Source: Microvirga flavescens (GTDB lineage: Bacteria; Pseudomonadota; Alphaproteobacteria; Rhizobiales; Beijerinckiaceae). From it: 64,000 nt of DNA. The stretch is from contig NZ_QMKH01000001.1 of the NCBI RefSeq assembly GCF_003290125.1, forward strand, positions 744,001 through 808,000. The letters run 5' to 3'. Under the pieces are notes generated by a model. The model worked only from the letters and a program-made list of their open reading frames with translations, was not told the origin of the DNA and did not search any database. Of this stretch, positions 20,586-29,784 are shown in pieces. The first letter of the stretch is position 1. Each line of letters opens with the position of its first letter. Position numbers and translations under genes: made by a program.

Positions 20586-20746
20586 TCAAGGATCCCTCAG
20601 AAAATCATTGATGAGGATGATATGCCTGATGATGGCGGATGGCGAACCTGCCGGCACCATCGAGAGCGGAAGTTTTTCCGCTATCCACTTTCCTTTCGGC
20701 CTCAGGCTCTAGATTATCGCTTCGCAACCGCAGCAGGAGACAATCG

Positions 20747-21169
20747 ATGATCCGCAAGGGAAAAGCCGTCTGGCAGGGCACGGGCAAGGAGGGAACCGGC
20801 CACCTCACCTCCGATTCGGGTGTTTTGTCCGCGACGCCTTACTCGTTCAAAACCCGCTTCGAGAACGAGAAGGGCACCAACCCGGAGGAGCTGATCGCCG
20901 CCGCCCATGCGGGTTGCTTCACGATGGCGCTGGCCTTCCAGCTTCAGGGCGCAGGGTTCACGCCGACGGAGCTTTCCACCGAGGCCGCCGTTTCGCTGGA
21001 GCCGGAAGGACAAGGGTTCAAGATCTCGAAATCGGCCCTGACCCTTGAGGCCAAGGTGCCGGGCATCGACAAGGCGAAGTTCGAGGAACTCGCCCGCGCG
21101 GCGGAAAAGAACTGCCCGGTCTCGAAAGTGCTCAACGCCGAGATCACGATGAATTTCACGTTGGGGTAG
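20747..21169 (+). CDS. osmC: OsmC-family peroxide reductase
   Basis: A 140-residue OsmC-type protein that reduces organic hydroperoxides with a cysteine pair. Cysteines are at about 57 (AAAHAGCFTMAL) and 123 (EKNCPVSKVL), the family positions, with the conserved glutamate in NPEELIAAAHA. The ATG at 20747 is preceded by CAGGAGA at good spacing, so the longer open frame is ignored. The sequence fits the OsmC branch better than Ohr because of the GKGSTGSG-like N terminus (KGKAVWQGTGKEGTG). Confidence 0.9.
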   Translation: MIRKGKAVWQGTGKEGTGHLTSDSGVLSATPYSFKTRFENEKGTNPEELIAAAHAGCFTMALAFQLQGAGFTPTELSTEAAVSLEPEGQGFKISKSALTLEAKVPGIDKAKFEELARAAEKNCPVSKVLNAEITMNFTLG

Positions 21170-21181
21170 CCCCACCGCGAA

Positions 21182-21223
21182 GGGGAGGGCGCAAGGCTCT
21201 TTCAGTGGGTTTCGCCCTTCCCC
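21182..21223. terminator. Possible hairpin terminator after osmC
   Basis: GGGGAGGGCG and CGCCCTTCCCC pair with one bulge around a 21-base loop, about 12 bases after the stop codon. There is no T-run, so this is tentative. Confidence 0.4.
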
Positions 21224-21310
21224 AGCTTAACCGCCCCTTAAACCGCCACAATTACGTTGCTCCACAACCATAGGGTCGTTATTGCGGCCCCGTGGATAAC
21301 GAGGACAAAC

Positions 21311-23458
21311 GTGGCGAACGGACGCAACCGGCGCGAGCCGGTCTTTGAGACGCCCGCCGCCGACAGGGATGATGCGGATTTCCGCCTCTCTCCCGAAGAT
21401 CGGGCTGGGGCACCCATGACGCGCAAACGCGTCGCGAGAGATGACGACGGGGCTGAAAAGCCCCCGCGTCGGCGCGCCTCCCGTTCCTCGAAGAAAAAGA
21501 AGACCAAGCGCCGGGGCGGCGGCCGCTCACTTCTCGGCAAGCTCATTTATGCGGGCGTCGTGCTTGGCCTGTGGGCCCTGATCGCGGTCGGCGGGGTCGT
21601 TGCCTATTACGCCGCGCAGTTGCCGCCCATCGACCAGCTCACCGTGCCGAAGCGCCCGCCGAACATCGCCATCATGGCGAGCGACGGCTCGCTTCTCGCC
21701 AACCGCGGCGAGACGGGCGGGCGCACGGTCTCGATCAAGGAATTGCCGCCCTATCTGCCGAACGCCTTCGTCGCCATCGAGGACAGGCGCTTCTACGATC
21801 ACTTCGGCATCGATCCCATCGGCATCGCCCGCGCGCTGGTGCGCAACGTGACCTCCCGTGGCCGCGGCAGCATACAGGGCGGCTCGACGCTCACCCAGCA
21901 GCTTGCGAAAAACCTGTTCCTGACTCAGGAGCGCACCGCCTCGCGCAAGATCCAGGAGGCGATCCTCGCGCTCTGGCTCGAGCGCAACTACACCAAGAAC
22001 GAGATTCTCGAGCTCTACCTCAACCGCGTTTATTTCGGCTCCGGCGCTTATGGCGTCGAGGCGGCGGCGCAGCGCTATTACGGCAAGTCCGCGCGCAACG
22101 TGTCGCTCTCCGAGGCGGCGGTGCTGGCAGGCCTCGTGCAGGCGCCCTCACGCCTTGCGCCCAACCGCAATCCGAAGGCGGCGCAGGATCGCGCGGAACT
22201 CGTCGTCGCGGCGATGAACGAACTCGGCTTCATCACGCCGGGCATGACGAAGACCGCGCTCGGCGCGCCCGCGCAACCCGTCCGCCCGAGAGGCGCGGGC
22301 TCGGCGAATTACGCTGCCGACTACGTGATGGACGTGCTCGACGATTTCGTCGGCACCATCGAATCCGACATCGTGGTTTCCACCACCATCGAGCCGGCCA
22401 TGCAGGGCGCGGCAGAGCGCGTTCTGGTGGAGGAGCTCGATACCAAGGGCCAGAAGTTCAACGTGGGCCAGGGCGCCTTCGTCGCCATGCAACCCGACGG
22501 TGCGTTGAAAGCGCTGGTCGGCGGGCGCAACTACGAGACAAGCCAGTTCAACCGCGCCACCGCCGCGCACCGCCAGCCGGGCTCGTCCTTCAAGCCGTTC
22601 GTTTATCTCACCGCTATCGAGCGCGGCCTGACGCCGGACACGATCCGCGACGACAGCCCCGTGAACTACAAGGGCTGGACGCCGGAAAACTACGATCGTG
22701 GCTATCGCGGGCCGATGGCTTTGCGCGATGCGTTGGCGCTCTCGCTCAACACCATCGCGGTGAAGCTCAATCTGGAAGTCGGCCCGAAGGCCGTGGTGCA
22801 GACGGCGCAGCGGCTCGGCATCACCTCGCCGCTTCAGGCCGTTCCAGCGCTCGCCCTCGGCACGTCGGAAGTGACGCCGCTCGAACTGGTGAGCGCCTAT
22901 GCAGCCTTCGCCAATGGCGGCGATGGCGTCATTCCCTACGTCATCAACCAGGTGAAGACGACGGACGGCAAGGTGCTCTACCAGCGTCCGGCAGGCGGCG
23001 GCTTGGGCCGTGTCATCGATCCTTCGGCGGTTTCGATGATGAACGAGATGATGCACAACACCTTCGTCATCGGCACCGCGCAGAAAGCGCAGATCCCCGG
23101 TTGGACGCTCGCCGGCAAGACAGGCACGACGCAGGATTACAAGGACGCCTGGTTCGTCGGTTTCTCCGGCAGCCTCGTCGCCGGCGTGTGGCTCGGCAAC
23201 GACGACGGCACGCTGACGAAGCGCGTCACCGGCGGCAACCTGCCGACAGAGGTCTGGCACAACTTCATGAAGCTCGCGCTGAAGGACAAGCAGCCCGTGC
23301 CGCTGCCCGGCCTTGAAGGGATCGGTCCACGCGACATTCCTGTCGCGGGCGCGCCGGGACAGGCGGTCGCCAACGCCCAACGCGAAAGCGGCTGGATCGC
23401 CCCAACCCAACGCGGCAGCCGCGAGAAGAACTTTTTTGAGAAGTTGTTCGGGCTCTAA
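21311..23458 (+). CDS. Penicillin-binding protein 1A, bifunctional transglycosylase/transpeptidase
   Basis: A 715-residue class A PBP that polymerises and cross-links peptidoglycan. It has a highly basic cytoplasmic tail (KKKKTKRR near 61-68) and one membrane helix (about 80-100). The GT51 domain has EDRRFYDHFGID (Glu157) and GGSTLTQQLAKNLF. The transpeptidase domain has SSFK (425-428), SLN in ALSLNTIA, and KTGTTQ from Lys603. The GTG start at 21311 has GAGG six bases before it and avoids an unsupported upstream TTG. Its stop codon overlaps the convergent MFS stop codon. Confidence 0.94.
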   Translation: MANGRNRREPVFETPAADRDDADFRLSPEDRAGAPMTRKRVARDDDGAEKPPRRRASRSSKKKKTKRRGGGRSLLGKLIYAGVVLGLWALIAVGGVVAYYAAQLPPIDQLTVPKRPPNIAIMASDGSLLANRGETGGRTVSIKELPPYLPNAFVAIEDRRFYDHFGIDPIGIARALVRNVTSRGRGSIQGGSTLTQQLAKNLFLTQERTASRKIQEAILALWLERNYTKNEILELYLNRVYFGSGAYGVEAAAQRYYGKSARNVSLSEAAVLAGLVQAPSRLAPNRNPKAAQDRAELVVAAMNELGFITPGMTKTALGAPAQPVRPRGAGSANYAADYVMDVLDDFVGTIESDIVVSTTIEPAMQGAAERVLVEELDTKGQKFNVGQGAFVAMQPDGALKALVGGRNYETSQFNRATAAHRQPGSSFKPFVYLTAIERGLTPDTIRDDSPVNYKGWTPENYDRGYRGPMALRDALALSLNTIAVKLNLEVGPKAVVQTAQRLGITSPLQAVPALALGTSEVTPLELVSAYAAFANGGDGVIPYVINQVKTTDGKVLYQRPAGGGLGRVIDPSAVSMMNEMMHNTFVIGTAQKAQIPGWTLAGKTGTTQDYKDAWFVGFSGSLVAGVWLGNDDGTLTKRVTGGNLPTEVWHNFMKLALKDKQPVPLPGLEGIGPRDIPVAGAPGQAVANAQRESGWIAPTQRGSREKNFFEKLFGL

Positions 23459-24642
23459 CCCCGCACCCGCCCTGTCGTCGCGAACAGCGTGAGTGCCGCA
23501 AGGCCCGTTCCCGCAATCGCGATGGGCAATGGCAGGGCCGAGCCGATGTCGAGGAAGCGGCCGAGGCCGATGCCGAGGAGGGCCGCGAAGGTCATCTGAC
23601 AGATGCCGAGGAGCGACGAGGCTGCGCCCGCGCGATCCGGAAACGGCATCATGGCGGCGGCCATCGCCTGCGGCATGGTGAGGCCGACGCCGATGCCGTA
23701 GATCGCCATCGGCGCACTCACCGCTAGCGAGGATGGCACGCCGAATCCGACGAGCGCCAGCATCAGGCCGCCGCCCGCCGCAAGGCAGATCGCGCCGAGT
23801 TTGACGGTGCCGTCGAGACCGCGCCGTCCGACGAGGCGCTGCGCGAGCGCGGTGCCGAGAATGTAGCCGATCACCACGAAGGCGAAGGAGAACGCGAAGG
23901 CGAGTTCGCTCAGGCCATAGACGCCCTGCAGCACGAAGGACGAGCCGGAGATGAAGGCAAAGAGCCCGCCATAAGTCAGCATGGCAAGGCCGACATAGAC
24001 GCGGTAGCCGCGATGCTTCAGCAACTCCGCGAAGCCGCGCAGCATGGCGGGAAGGGAGATCGGCGTCGTGGAGCGCGTGCGGATTGTCTCCGGCAGGCGC
24101 AAGATCACGATGGCCGCCAGCATCAGGCCGCAGACGATGGTGAGCACGAAGGAGGCGCGCCATCCGAACGCAACGCCGAGCACGCCGCCGAGCACGGGCG
24201 CGAGAGCCGGCACGACTCCCATGATAGTACCCATGCGCGAGAGTTCCTTGCCCGCCCGCGCGCCGTCGTAAAGATCGCGCACGATGGCGCGCCCGAGCAC
24301 GATGGGCCCCGATGCGCCGAGCGCCTGCAGGAAGCGCGCGCCGATCAGCGTTTCGATGGAGGGAGCGAGCGCGCAGGCAAAACTCGCCAGGATGAACAGG
24401 CCGAGGCCGAACAGAAGGACGGGCTTGCGGCCCACTCTGTCGGACACCGGCCCGTAGAAGAACTGCCCGACGGCGAAGCCGAGGAGGAAGGTCGAGAGCG
24501 TGAGCTGCACCTCGGCGCTCGTCGCCTGCAGCGCCGCCGCTATCATGGGCAGCGAGGGCAGGTACATGTCCGTGGAGAGCGGACCGAGCGCGGTCAGGAA
24601 CGCCAGCACGGCGGTGAGCGCGAAGGTGTCGGGCTTGAGCAT
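23455..24642 (-). CDS. Bcr/CflA family MFS drug exporter
   Basis: A 395-residue, 12-helix transporter. The N terminus LGPLSTDMYLPSLPMIAAAL is the Bcr/CflA hallmark, and motif A is GPVSDRVGRKPVLL. Family members export bicyclomycin, chloramphenicol or sulfonamide-like drugs. ATG 24642 begins the usual short cytoplasmic tail; an in-frame start eight codons upstream (24666) is less likely. Its stop (positions 23455-23457) overlaps the PBP1A stop on the other strand. Confidence 0.9.
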   Translation of the reverse strand: MLKPDTFALTAVLAFLTALGPLSTDMYLPSLPMIAAALQATSAEVQLTLSTFLLGFAVGQFFYGPVSDRVGRKPVLLFGLGLFILASFACALAPSIETLIGARFLQALGASGPIVLGRAIVRDLYDGARAGKELSRMGTIMGVVPALAPVLGGVLGVAFGWRASFVLTIVCGLMLAAIVILRLPETIRTRSTTPISLPAMLRGFAELLKHRGYRVYVGLAMLTYGGLFAFISGSSFVLQGVYGLSELAFAFSFAFVVIGYILGTALAQRLVGRRGLDGTVKLGAICLAAGGGLMLALVGFGVPSSLAVSAPMAIYGIGVGLTMPQAMAAAMMPFPDRAGAASSLLGICQMTFAALLGIGLGRFLDIGSALPLPIAIAGTGLAALTLFATTGRVRG

Positions 24643-24725
24643 CGAAAACCGGAGTGTGAAGAGCACTGCCGGGCTTTAAGGCCAAAGCCGATCACTGTCA
24701 CGCTTGGACAGGATTTCGAACAGGC

Positions 24726-25469
24726 TCAGCCGATCCGGTGCAGGGCGCTGCCGTAGACCTTGAGCCATTCCTCTGCTTCGTCCGTGCGCGGGCAGATGCC
24801 GCGCACCAGCGACCAGAAGCGGTGGGAATGGTTCAGCTCGCGCAAGTGCGCCACCTCATGGGCGGCGAGGTAGTCGAGCACGAAGGGCGGGGCCATGATG
24901 AGCCGCCAGGAGAAGTTGAGCGCCCCCCGTGCGGAGCAGGAGCCCCAGCGGCTCTGCGTGTCGCGCACGGTGATGCGCTTGGCCGTGACGCCAAGCGAAG
25001 CCGTATGGCGCTTCACGGCCTCGGCGAAATCCTTCTTCGCTTCGGCTTCCAGAAAATCCTGAATGCGGCGGGGAACGTGCTGCAGATCGCCGGAGACGGC
25101 AAGGATGGGATCGCCGTTCTCGTCTACTGTGGCCTGCGTGCGCCCGCGGACATTCGACCAGTGCACGATCCGGTGCGGAACGCCGCGCAGGGGCACCAGC
25201 GCGCCGGGCTCGAACAGCACCCGCGCGGGCACCTTGGACAAGCGCGCGGCGATCCAGCTGCCATGCCCGTCGGCGAAGCGCTGGGCGACGGCGAGATCGG
25301 TGCGCTCGGGGATCGTCAGCAGCACCTCGCCGGTGGCGTTCGACACACGCAAGGTGATGCGCTTGGCGGTCGGGCGACGGCGCAGGGCCACCTGGAAGGA
25401 CTGTCCGGCGTGAAAGACTTTCAGAGAGGGAGGGTCCGCGGGAACGCGGCGGAACAATGCGAATCTCAT
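24726..25469 (-). CDS. YgjP-like (M48/DUF45) metallopeptidase domain protein
   Basis: A 247-residue protein with the YgjP/WLM-type zinc peptidase signature. HEVAHLRELNHSHRFW places the two zinc histidines and catalytic Glu at 204-208, with a third ligand near 214. The preceding TQSRWGSCSARGALNFSWRL is the conserved family strand. Targets are unknown. ATG 25469 is used; the longer open frame to 25652 overlaps the neighbouring PhaZ gene's 3' end in another frame and lacks family similarity. Confidence 0.88.
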   Translation of the reverse strand: MRFALFRRVPADPPSLKVFHAGQSFQVALRRRPTAKRITLRVSNATGEVLLTIPERTDLAVAQRFADGHGSWIAARLSKVPARVLFEPGALVPLRGVPHRIVHWSNVRGRTQATVDENGDPILAVSGDLQHVPRRIQDFLEAEAKKDFAEAVKRHTASLGVTAKRITVRDTQSRWGSCSARGALNFSWRLIMAPPFVLDYLAAHEVAHLRELNHSHRFWSLVRGICPRTDEAEEWLKVYGSALHRIG

Positions 25470-25557
25470 GTCCGCAATGTGCCCTGCCGCGCGCCCGATG
25501 TCAGCGCAGCCGTTTGCCGCTGCCGGGAACCGTTCCGGAACCGCCCGAGGCTCTTGA

Positions 25558-26805
25558 CTAGCGCGCGGGCCCCGTTCTCGCGTGGTTCTGAATGAATTCA
25601 CCAATTCGAGGAACGATTTCCGCCCGGAAGCGGGACCCGTTGAAGACCCCATAATGACCGACGCCCGGCTGGAGATGATAAACTTTCTTGTCCGAAGAGA
25701 GGTTCGGCGTGAGATCGAGGGTCGCGAGCGTCTGTCCGACGCCTGAGATGTCGTCCCGCTCGCCTTCGACCGCCATCAGGGCGCAGCGGCGGATTGCCAT
25801 GAGATCCACCGGCTTCGCCCGGTGCATCATTTCGCCCTTCGGCAATTCGTGCCGCACAAAAACCTTGTCGACGGTCTGGAGATAGAATTCGGCGGTCAGG
25901 TCCATGACCGCGAGGTATTCGTCGTAGAAATCCCGATGCTTCTCGGCGGAATCGCCGTCGCCATCGACCAGATGGTTGAACATGTCCCAATGGGCGTTCA
26001 CATGCCGGTCGAGATTCATGGCCATGAAGCCGGAAAGCTGCAGGAAGCCCGGATAGACCGATCGCCACATGCCGGGATAGGAGGGCGGCACCTGCGTGAT
26101 GCAATGGCGCTCGAACCACGCGATGCCGCGCTTTTCCGCGAGCTGGTTGACGGCGGTGGGCGAACGGCGCGTGTCGATGGGGCCGCCCATCAGCACCGCC
26201 GAGCGCGGGATCAGCGGGTCGTTCTCCGCCTCCATGCGCGCGATGGCGGCGATCACCGGCACCGCCGGTTGGCAGACGGCGAGCACGTTGAGATCCGGCC
26301 CGAGCGCGCGGAACATCTCGATCAAGTAATCGATGTAGTCGTCGAGATCGAACCGGCCTTCGCTGAGCGGCACCATGCGCGCATCGGCCCAGTCGGTAAC
26401 CATCACGTCGTGGGTCGACAGGAAGGCTTCCACCGTGCCGCGCAGAAGCGTGGCGTAATGCCCGGACATCGGTGCGACGATGAGGAGCTTCGGCTGCGGC
26501 TTGGCAAGCTTGGCCTTGCGCTCGAAGGCGATGACCCGCGCGAAGGGCCGTTCCCACACGATGCTCTCGGCAACCTCCGCCGTCTTGCCGTCGATCAGAG
26601 TCGAGCCAAGACCGAAGGAAGGCTTGCCATAGCGCCGGGTGGTGCGCTCGAAGAGTTCGAACGCAGCGGAAACGGTGCGCGCATAAGTCGTGCTGTTGAG
26701 CGGGTTGTTGGGACTATCGAGTAAATGTTTAGCAACGTCAGTCGCCACGCGGGCGGGACTGAGCATCCAATGGGCAGCTTCGTACCAGCAATAAGCGAGA
26801 TTCAT
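25558..26805 (-). CDS. phaZ: Intracellular polyhydroxyalkanoate depolymerase
   Basis: A 415-residue alpha/beta-hydrolase that mobilises stored poly-hydroxybutyrate granules. The nucleophile elbow is VLAVCQPAVPVIAA with Cys178 in place of the usual serine, as in the PhaZ1 type of Ralstonia. Other family elements are LLIVAPMSGHYATLLRGTVE, VMVTDWADARMVP and GVGHYGVFNGSRFR (catalytic His). ATG 26805 starts the typical NLAYCWYEA N terminus. It is divergent from the redox sensor kinase gene, with about 210 bases between starts. Confidence 0.93.
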   Translation of the reverse strand: MNLAYCWYEAAHWMLSPARVATDVAKHLLDSPNNPLNSTTYARTVSAAFELFERTTRRYGKPSFGLGSTLIDGKTAEVAESIVWERPFARVIAFERKAKLAKPQPKLLIVAPMSGHYATLLRGTVEAFLSTHDVMVTDWADARMVPLSEGRFDLDDYIDYLIEMFRALGPDLNVLAVCQPAVPVIAAIARMEAENDPLIPRSAVLMGGPIDTRRSPTAVNQLAEKRGIAWFERHCITQVPPSYPGMWRSVYPGFLQLSGFMAMNLDRHVNAHWDMFNHLVDGDGDSAEKHRDFYDEYLAVMDLTAEFYLQTVDKVFVRHELPKGEMMHRAKPVDLMAIRRCALMAVEGERDDISGVGQTLATLDLTPNLSSDKKVYHLQPGVGHYGVFNGSRFRAEIVPRIGEFIQNHARTGPAR

Positions 26806-27017
26806 TGTTTTCCCCGAAGGGTCGGGACCCAATTTTCTCCGCGAATCAAAATGCGAAGCCGGGCAATATTCTCGACCCTGAATCGTAAAATGAGAGTTTC
26901 TGGCCTGTAATGCAATGCTGTTTAAGACGATGCGGATAAGATTAATGTATGAGCTCTAAGCTCTGGAGCAGAATTTACTCCTTGGAAGGGAGAAGAGGAA
27001 CACTATCCTCTTTGCCG

Positions 27018-28358
27018 ATGGTCGAAATCAAACCGAAGGATCTCGTACGCAACGCGCGTCAATTGCGCCTCGACACACTCGTGAGGCTGCGCTGGCTTGC
27101 GATCATCGGGCAGTCGCTCGCGGTGGCGGGCGTCCGGTTCGGCTTCGGGTTCGCGCTGCCTTTCGTGCCGTGCTTCACCGCCATCGCCGCATCGGCGCTG
27201 GTCAATCTGCTGCTGAGCATCAGGTTTCCGGCGAGCTACCGGCTTGGCGACAACGCCGCGACATTGTTGCTGGCGTTCGACATTCTACAGCTCGCTTCGC
27301 TGCTTTATCTCACGGGCGGATTGCAGAATCCGTTCTCCGTGCTGTTCCTCGCCCCGGTGCTGATTTCGGCGACGGCGCTCACGCCGGCGCGGACCTTCGG
27401 GCTCGGCCTTTTGGCGGTGGCCTGCGCGACGCTGCTGATCCTCTTCCATCGCCCGCTTCCGTGGTTTCCGCGACAGGGGCTCGACCTGCCCTTTCCCTAT
27501 GTTATCGGCATCTGGACGGCGATCCTTCTCGGCATCACCTTCACGGGAATTTATGCCTGGCGCGTCGCCGAGGAGGCGCGGCAATTGGCGCAGGCCCTTT
27601 CGGCGACGGAGCTCGTGCTGGCGCGCGAACAACACCTGTCGCAGCTCGACGGACTTGCCGCCGCCGCTGCCCATGAACTCGGCACGCCGCTCGCAACCAT
27701 CGCTCTCGTCGCCAAGGAACTCGATCACGACCTGCCGAAAGAGGGGCCCGTCGCGGAGGATCTCAAGCTCCTGCGCGAGCAGGTGGACCGGTGCCGCACC
27801 ATCCTCACCAAGCTGACCTCGATGGGGCAGGATACGTCGGCGTTCCTCGAGACGATTTCACTAAGCCATCTCGTGGAGGAAGTCGTCGCGCCGCAACGGG
27901 GGCTCGACGAGGAAGTGGAGATCGTCAAAAGCGGCGAGGGGCCGGAGCCGACCGGCCGCCGCAATCCCGGCGTGGTCTATGGCCTGTCCAACATTCTCGA
28001 CAACGCCGTCGACTTCGCTCACGAGAAGGTGATCGTCGAAGCCGGCTGGAATGCTGATGAGGTCTTCATCGAAATCCGCGACGACGGGCCGGGCTATGCG
28101 CCGGATATTCTGTTGCGCCTCGGCGAGCCTTACGTGACGACGCGCAGCGCGGCCGACCGCGCTCAGGGCGATGAGGAACTCGCCTCCGGTCTCGGCCTCG
28201 GCCTGTTCATCGCCAAGACGCTGATCGAGCGCTCGGGCGCGCAACTCTCTTTCGGAAACGCGAGCCCGCCCGGAAAAGGCGCCATCGCACGGATCGTTTG
28301 GCCGCGTCATACGTTTGAAAGGGGTGCGGCAATATTGCCGCAGGGGTCGCAGGAATAA
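27018..28358 (+). CDS. actS: Redox sensor histidine kinase, RegB/PrrB/ActS family
   Basis: A 446-residue membrane kinase that senses aerobic redox state and phosphorylates ActR. It has six N-terminal helices. The quinone-site heptapeptide GGLQNPF is at 100-106, the H box is AAAHELGTPLATIAL with His219, and the redox cysteine Cys259 is in EQVDRCRTI, matching Cys265 of RegB. HATPase elements (NILDNAVDFA, DDGPGY, SGLGLGLFIA) complete it. ATG 27018 fits the family; an in-frame ATG at 26949 would add 23 residues. It is followed by its response regulator about 150 bases away. Confidence 0.93.
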   Translation: MVEIKPKDLVRNARQLRLDTLVRLRWLAIIGQSLAVAGVRFGFGFALPFVPCFTAIAASALVNLLLSIRFPASYRLGDNAATLLLAFDILQLASLLYLTGGLQNPFSVLFLAPVLISATALTPARTFGLGLLAVACATLLILFHRPLPWFPRQGLDLPFPYVIGIWTAILLGITFTGIYAWRVAEEARQLAQALSATELVLAREQHLSQLDGLAAAAAHELGTPLATIALVAKELDHDLPKEGPVAEDLKLLREQVDRCRTILTKLTSMGQDTSAFLETISLSHLVEEVVAPQRGLDEEVEIVKSGEGPEPTGRRNPGVVYGLSNILDNAVDFAHEKVIVEAGWNADEVFIEIRDDGPGYAPDILLRLGEPYVTTRSAADRAQGDEELASGLGLGLFIAKTLIERSGAQLSFGNASPPGKGAIARIVWPRHTFERGAAILPQGSQE

Positions 28359-28404
28359 TCCCTGACAGAGCAGGGCAAGCATTCCTATATGTAGGCCCCG
28401 AGCT

Positions 28405-28457
28405 TTGGAGCAGGATCAGAACAAGTGGACACTGGTTGTTCGCCCGGATCATGCGCC
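28405..28457. repeat. Dispersed repeat, copy 2 (GATCATGC family)
   Basis: The segment TTGGAGCAGGATCAGAACAA...CCCGGATCATGCGCC matches the reverse complement of 15646-15698 with only a few changes. It sits between actS and actR, so the pair may be transcribed separately or the repeat may form a transcript hairpin. Confidence 0.75.
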
Positions 28458-28507
28458 AGTAAAAGAAATTTGGAGGCTGATCGCCTCTTTGTAAGGGAGT
28501 CTTCGGG

Positions 28508-29083
28508 ATGCAAGGAGATATTCTGAAGGCCGATGCACCGGTGGCGTTCGAAGATCGTGCCGACAAGAGCCTCTTGATCGTCGATGATGACCGCCCCTTC
28601 TCCACGCGGCTCGCCCGCGCGATGGAAGCGCGCGGCTACCAGGTCCGTGTCGCGGAAAGCGTGGCGGATGGGCTCGCCGCGATTGAAGCCGAACCACCCG
28701 CTTTCGCGGTGATCGACATGAGGCTCGGCGATGGCAACGGGCTCGACGTGATCGAGCGCCTGAAAAGCCGCCGCCCCGACGCTCGCGGCGTCATTCTCAC
28801 AGGCTACGGCAACATCGCCACCGCCGTGACCGCGGTGAAGATGGGCGCGTTCGACTATCTCGCCAAACCCGCCGACGCGGACGAGATCCACGCGGCGCTC
28901 ATGGCCGCTCCCGGTGAGCGGGCCGTGCCGCCGGAAAATCCGATGTCGGCGGATCGGGTGCGCTGGGAGCATATCCAGCGCGTCTATGAATTGTGTGGTC
29001 GCAACGTGTCGGAGACGGCGCGCCGTCTCAACATGCACCGCCGCACGCTGCAGAGGATTTTGGCGAAACGCGCGCCACGTTAA
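28508..29083 (+). CDS. actR: Redox response regulator, RegA/PrrA/ActR family
   Basis: A 191-residue two-domain regulator. The receiver domain begins SLLIVDDDRPFSTRLARAME, has the phosphoacceptor Asp70 in VIDMRLGDGNG, and the LAKPA lysine. After a linker there is a Fis-type helix-turn-helix ending NVSETARRLNMHRRTLQRIL, nearly invariant in this family. It partners with ActS to control respiration, carbon and nitrogen metabolism in related bacteria. The stop overlaps the mmcB stop on the other strand by three bases. Confidence 0.95.
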   Translation: MQGDILKADAPVAFEDRADKSLLIVDDDRPFSTRLARAMEARGYQVRVAESVADGLAAIEAEPPAFAVIDMRLGDGNGLDVIERLKSRRPDARGVILTGYGNIATAVTAVKMGAFDYLAKPADADEIHAALMAAPGERAVPPENPMSADRVRWEHIQRVYELCGRNVSETARRLNMHRRTLQRILAKRAPR

Positions 29084-29571
29084 AGGACGGCGGCCTCCGG
29101 GTCGGCGAGCGCATGCAGCACGGAAGCGGCGGCGCGGGCGAAGCGCAGCGTCACGGCTTTGCGCCGCGCTCCGGAGAGCGGATGATGGCCGGCCTCGCGC
29201 ATGATCGCCGCGCCGAAGGAATCCGCGACGATCAGGCCACGATCCTCCGGCAGGATCTCCACCGGTACCGTTTCGGGAACGGCGAAATAGAACCGGTCGC
29301 AGAACTCCGCGTAATCCGGCCATTTCCGGTCGGCACGGAAATCGGCGATGCTGGATTTGATCTCGACGATGACAAGCCCGCCATCGGGGGCGAGCGCCAT
29401 CACGTCCGCCCGCCGTCCGTTCGCAAGGGTCAGCTCCGGGATCGTCACATGGCCAAGCTGCGCGAACAGCCGCCGGACGCCGCGCTGGATACCGGACGCC
29501 ATCGGCGACTGGCGTCCGTCGGGGGCGAGGATGGGTTGTTGCGGCGAAAGGCGGATCGGCGAATCGGTCAT
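29080..29571 (-). CDS. mmcB: MmcB-family DNA repair protein
   Basis: A 163-residue protein of the MmcB family (DUF1052), known from Caulobacter as a putative DNA-damage-related endonuclease-like factor. Key sequences are GIQRGVRRLFAQLGHVTIPE, NGRRADVMALAPDG and VIVEIKSSIADFRADRKWPD, where D...EIK fits the PD-(D/E)xK nuclease core. It is often found beside actR in Hyphomicrobiales, as here, with overlapping convergent ends. Confidence 0.9.
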   Translation of the reverse strand: MTDSPIRLSPQQPILAPDGRQSPMASGIQRGVRRLFAQLGHVTIPELTLANGRRADVMALAPDGGLVIVEIKSSIADFRADRKWPDYAEFCDRFYFAVPETVPVEILPEDRGLIVADSFGAAIMREAGHHPLSGARRKAVTLRFARAAASVLHALADPEAAVL

Positions 29572-29656
29572 GGGGAAAGACTAAGCCCACGCTCGCTCCG
29601 CGCAATGGAACGAGTGTCGCAACAAGCATCCCGAAACGCCGGATCGGCTTTGCAGA

Positions 29657-29683
29657 GCATGATCAGGAGATCATGCGGCCATA
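29657..29683. repeat. Degenerate short copy of the GATCATGC repeat
   Basis: AGAGCATGATCAGGAGATCATGCGG matches only the two ends of the longer repeat copies at 15646 and 28405, as if the middle were deleted. It lies upstream of the degenerate ABC protein gene. Confidence 0.5.
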
Positions 29684-29784
29684 AAGAAAGCTGGAGGTTG
29701 ACCGTGCTTCAGACCGAACAGCCTCTAGCCGATCCGCCCCGGCTTGGCTAACGTCGCGGCAGCTCTCTTTCGTCAGGATATCTC

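Noticed and set aside
22148..24685. Very long minus-strand frame of 845 residues
   Set aside because: Shadow of PBP1A and, in another frame, of the Bcr/CflA gene; no family similarity.
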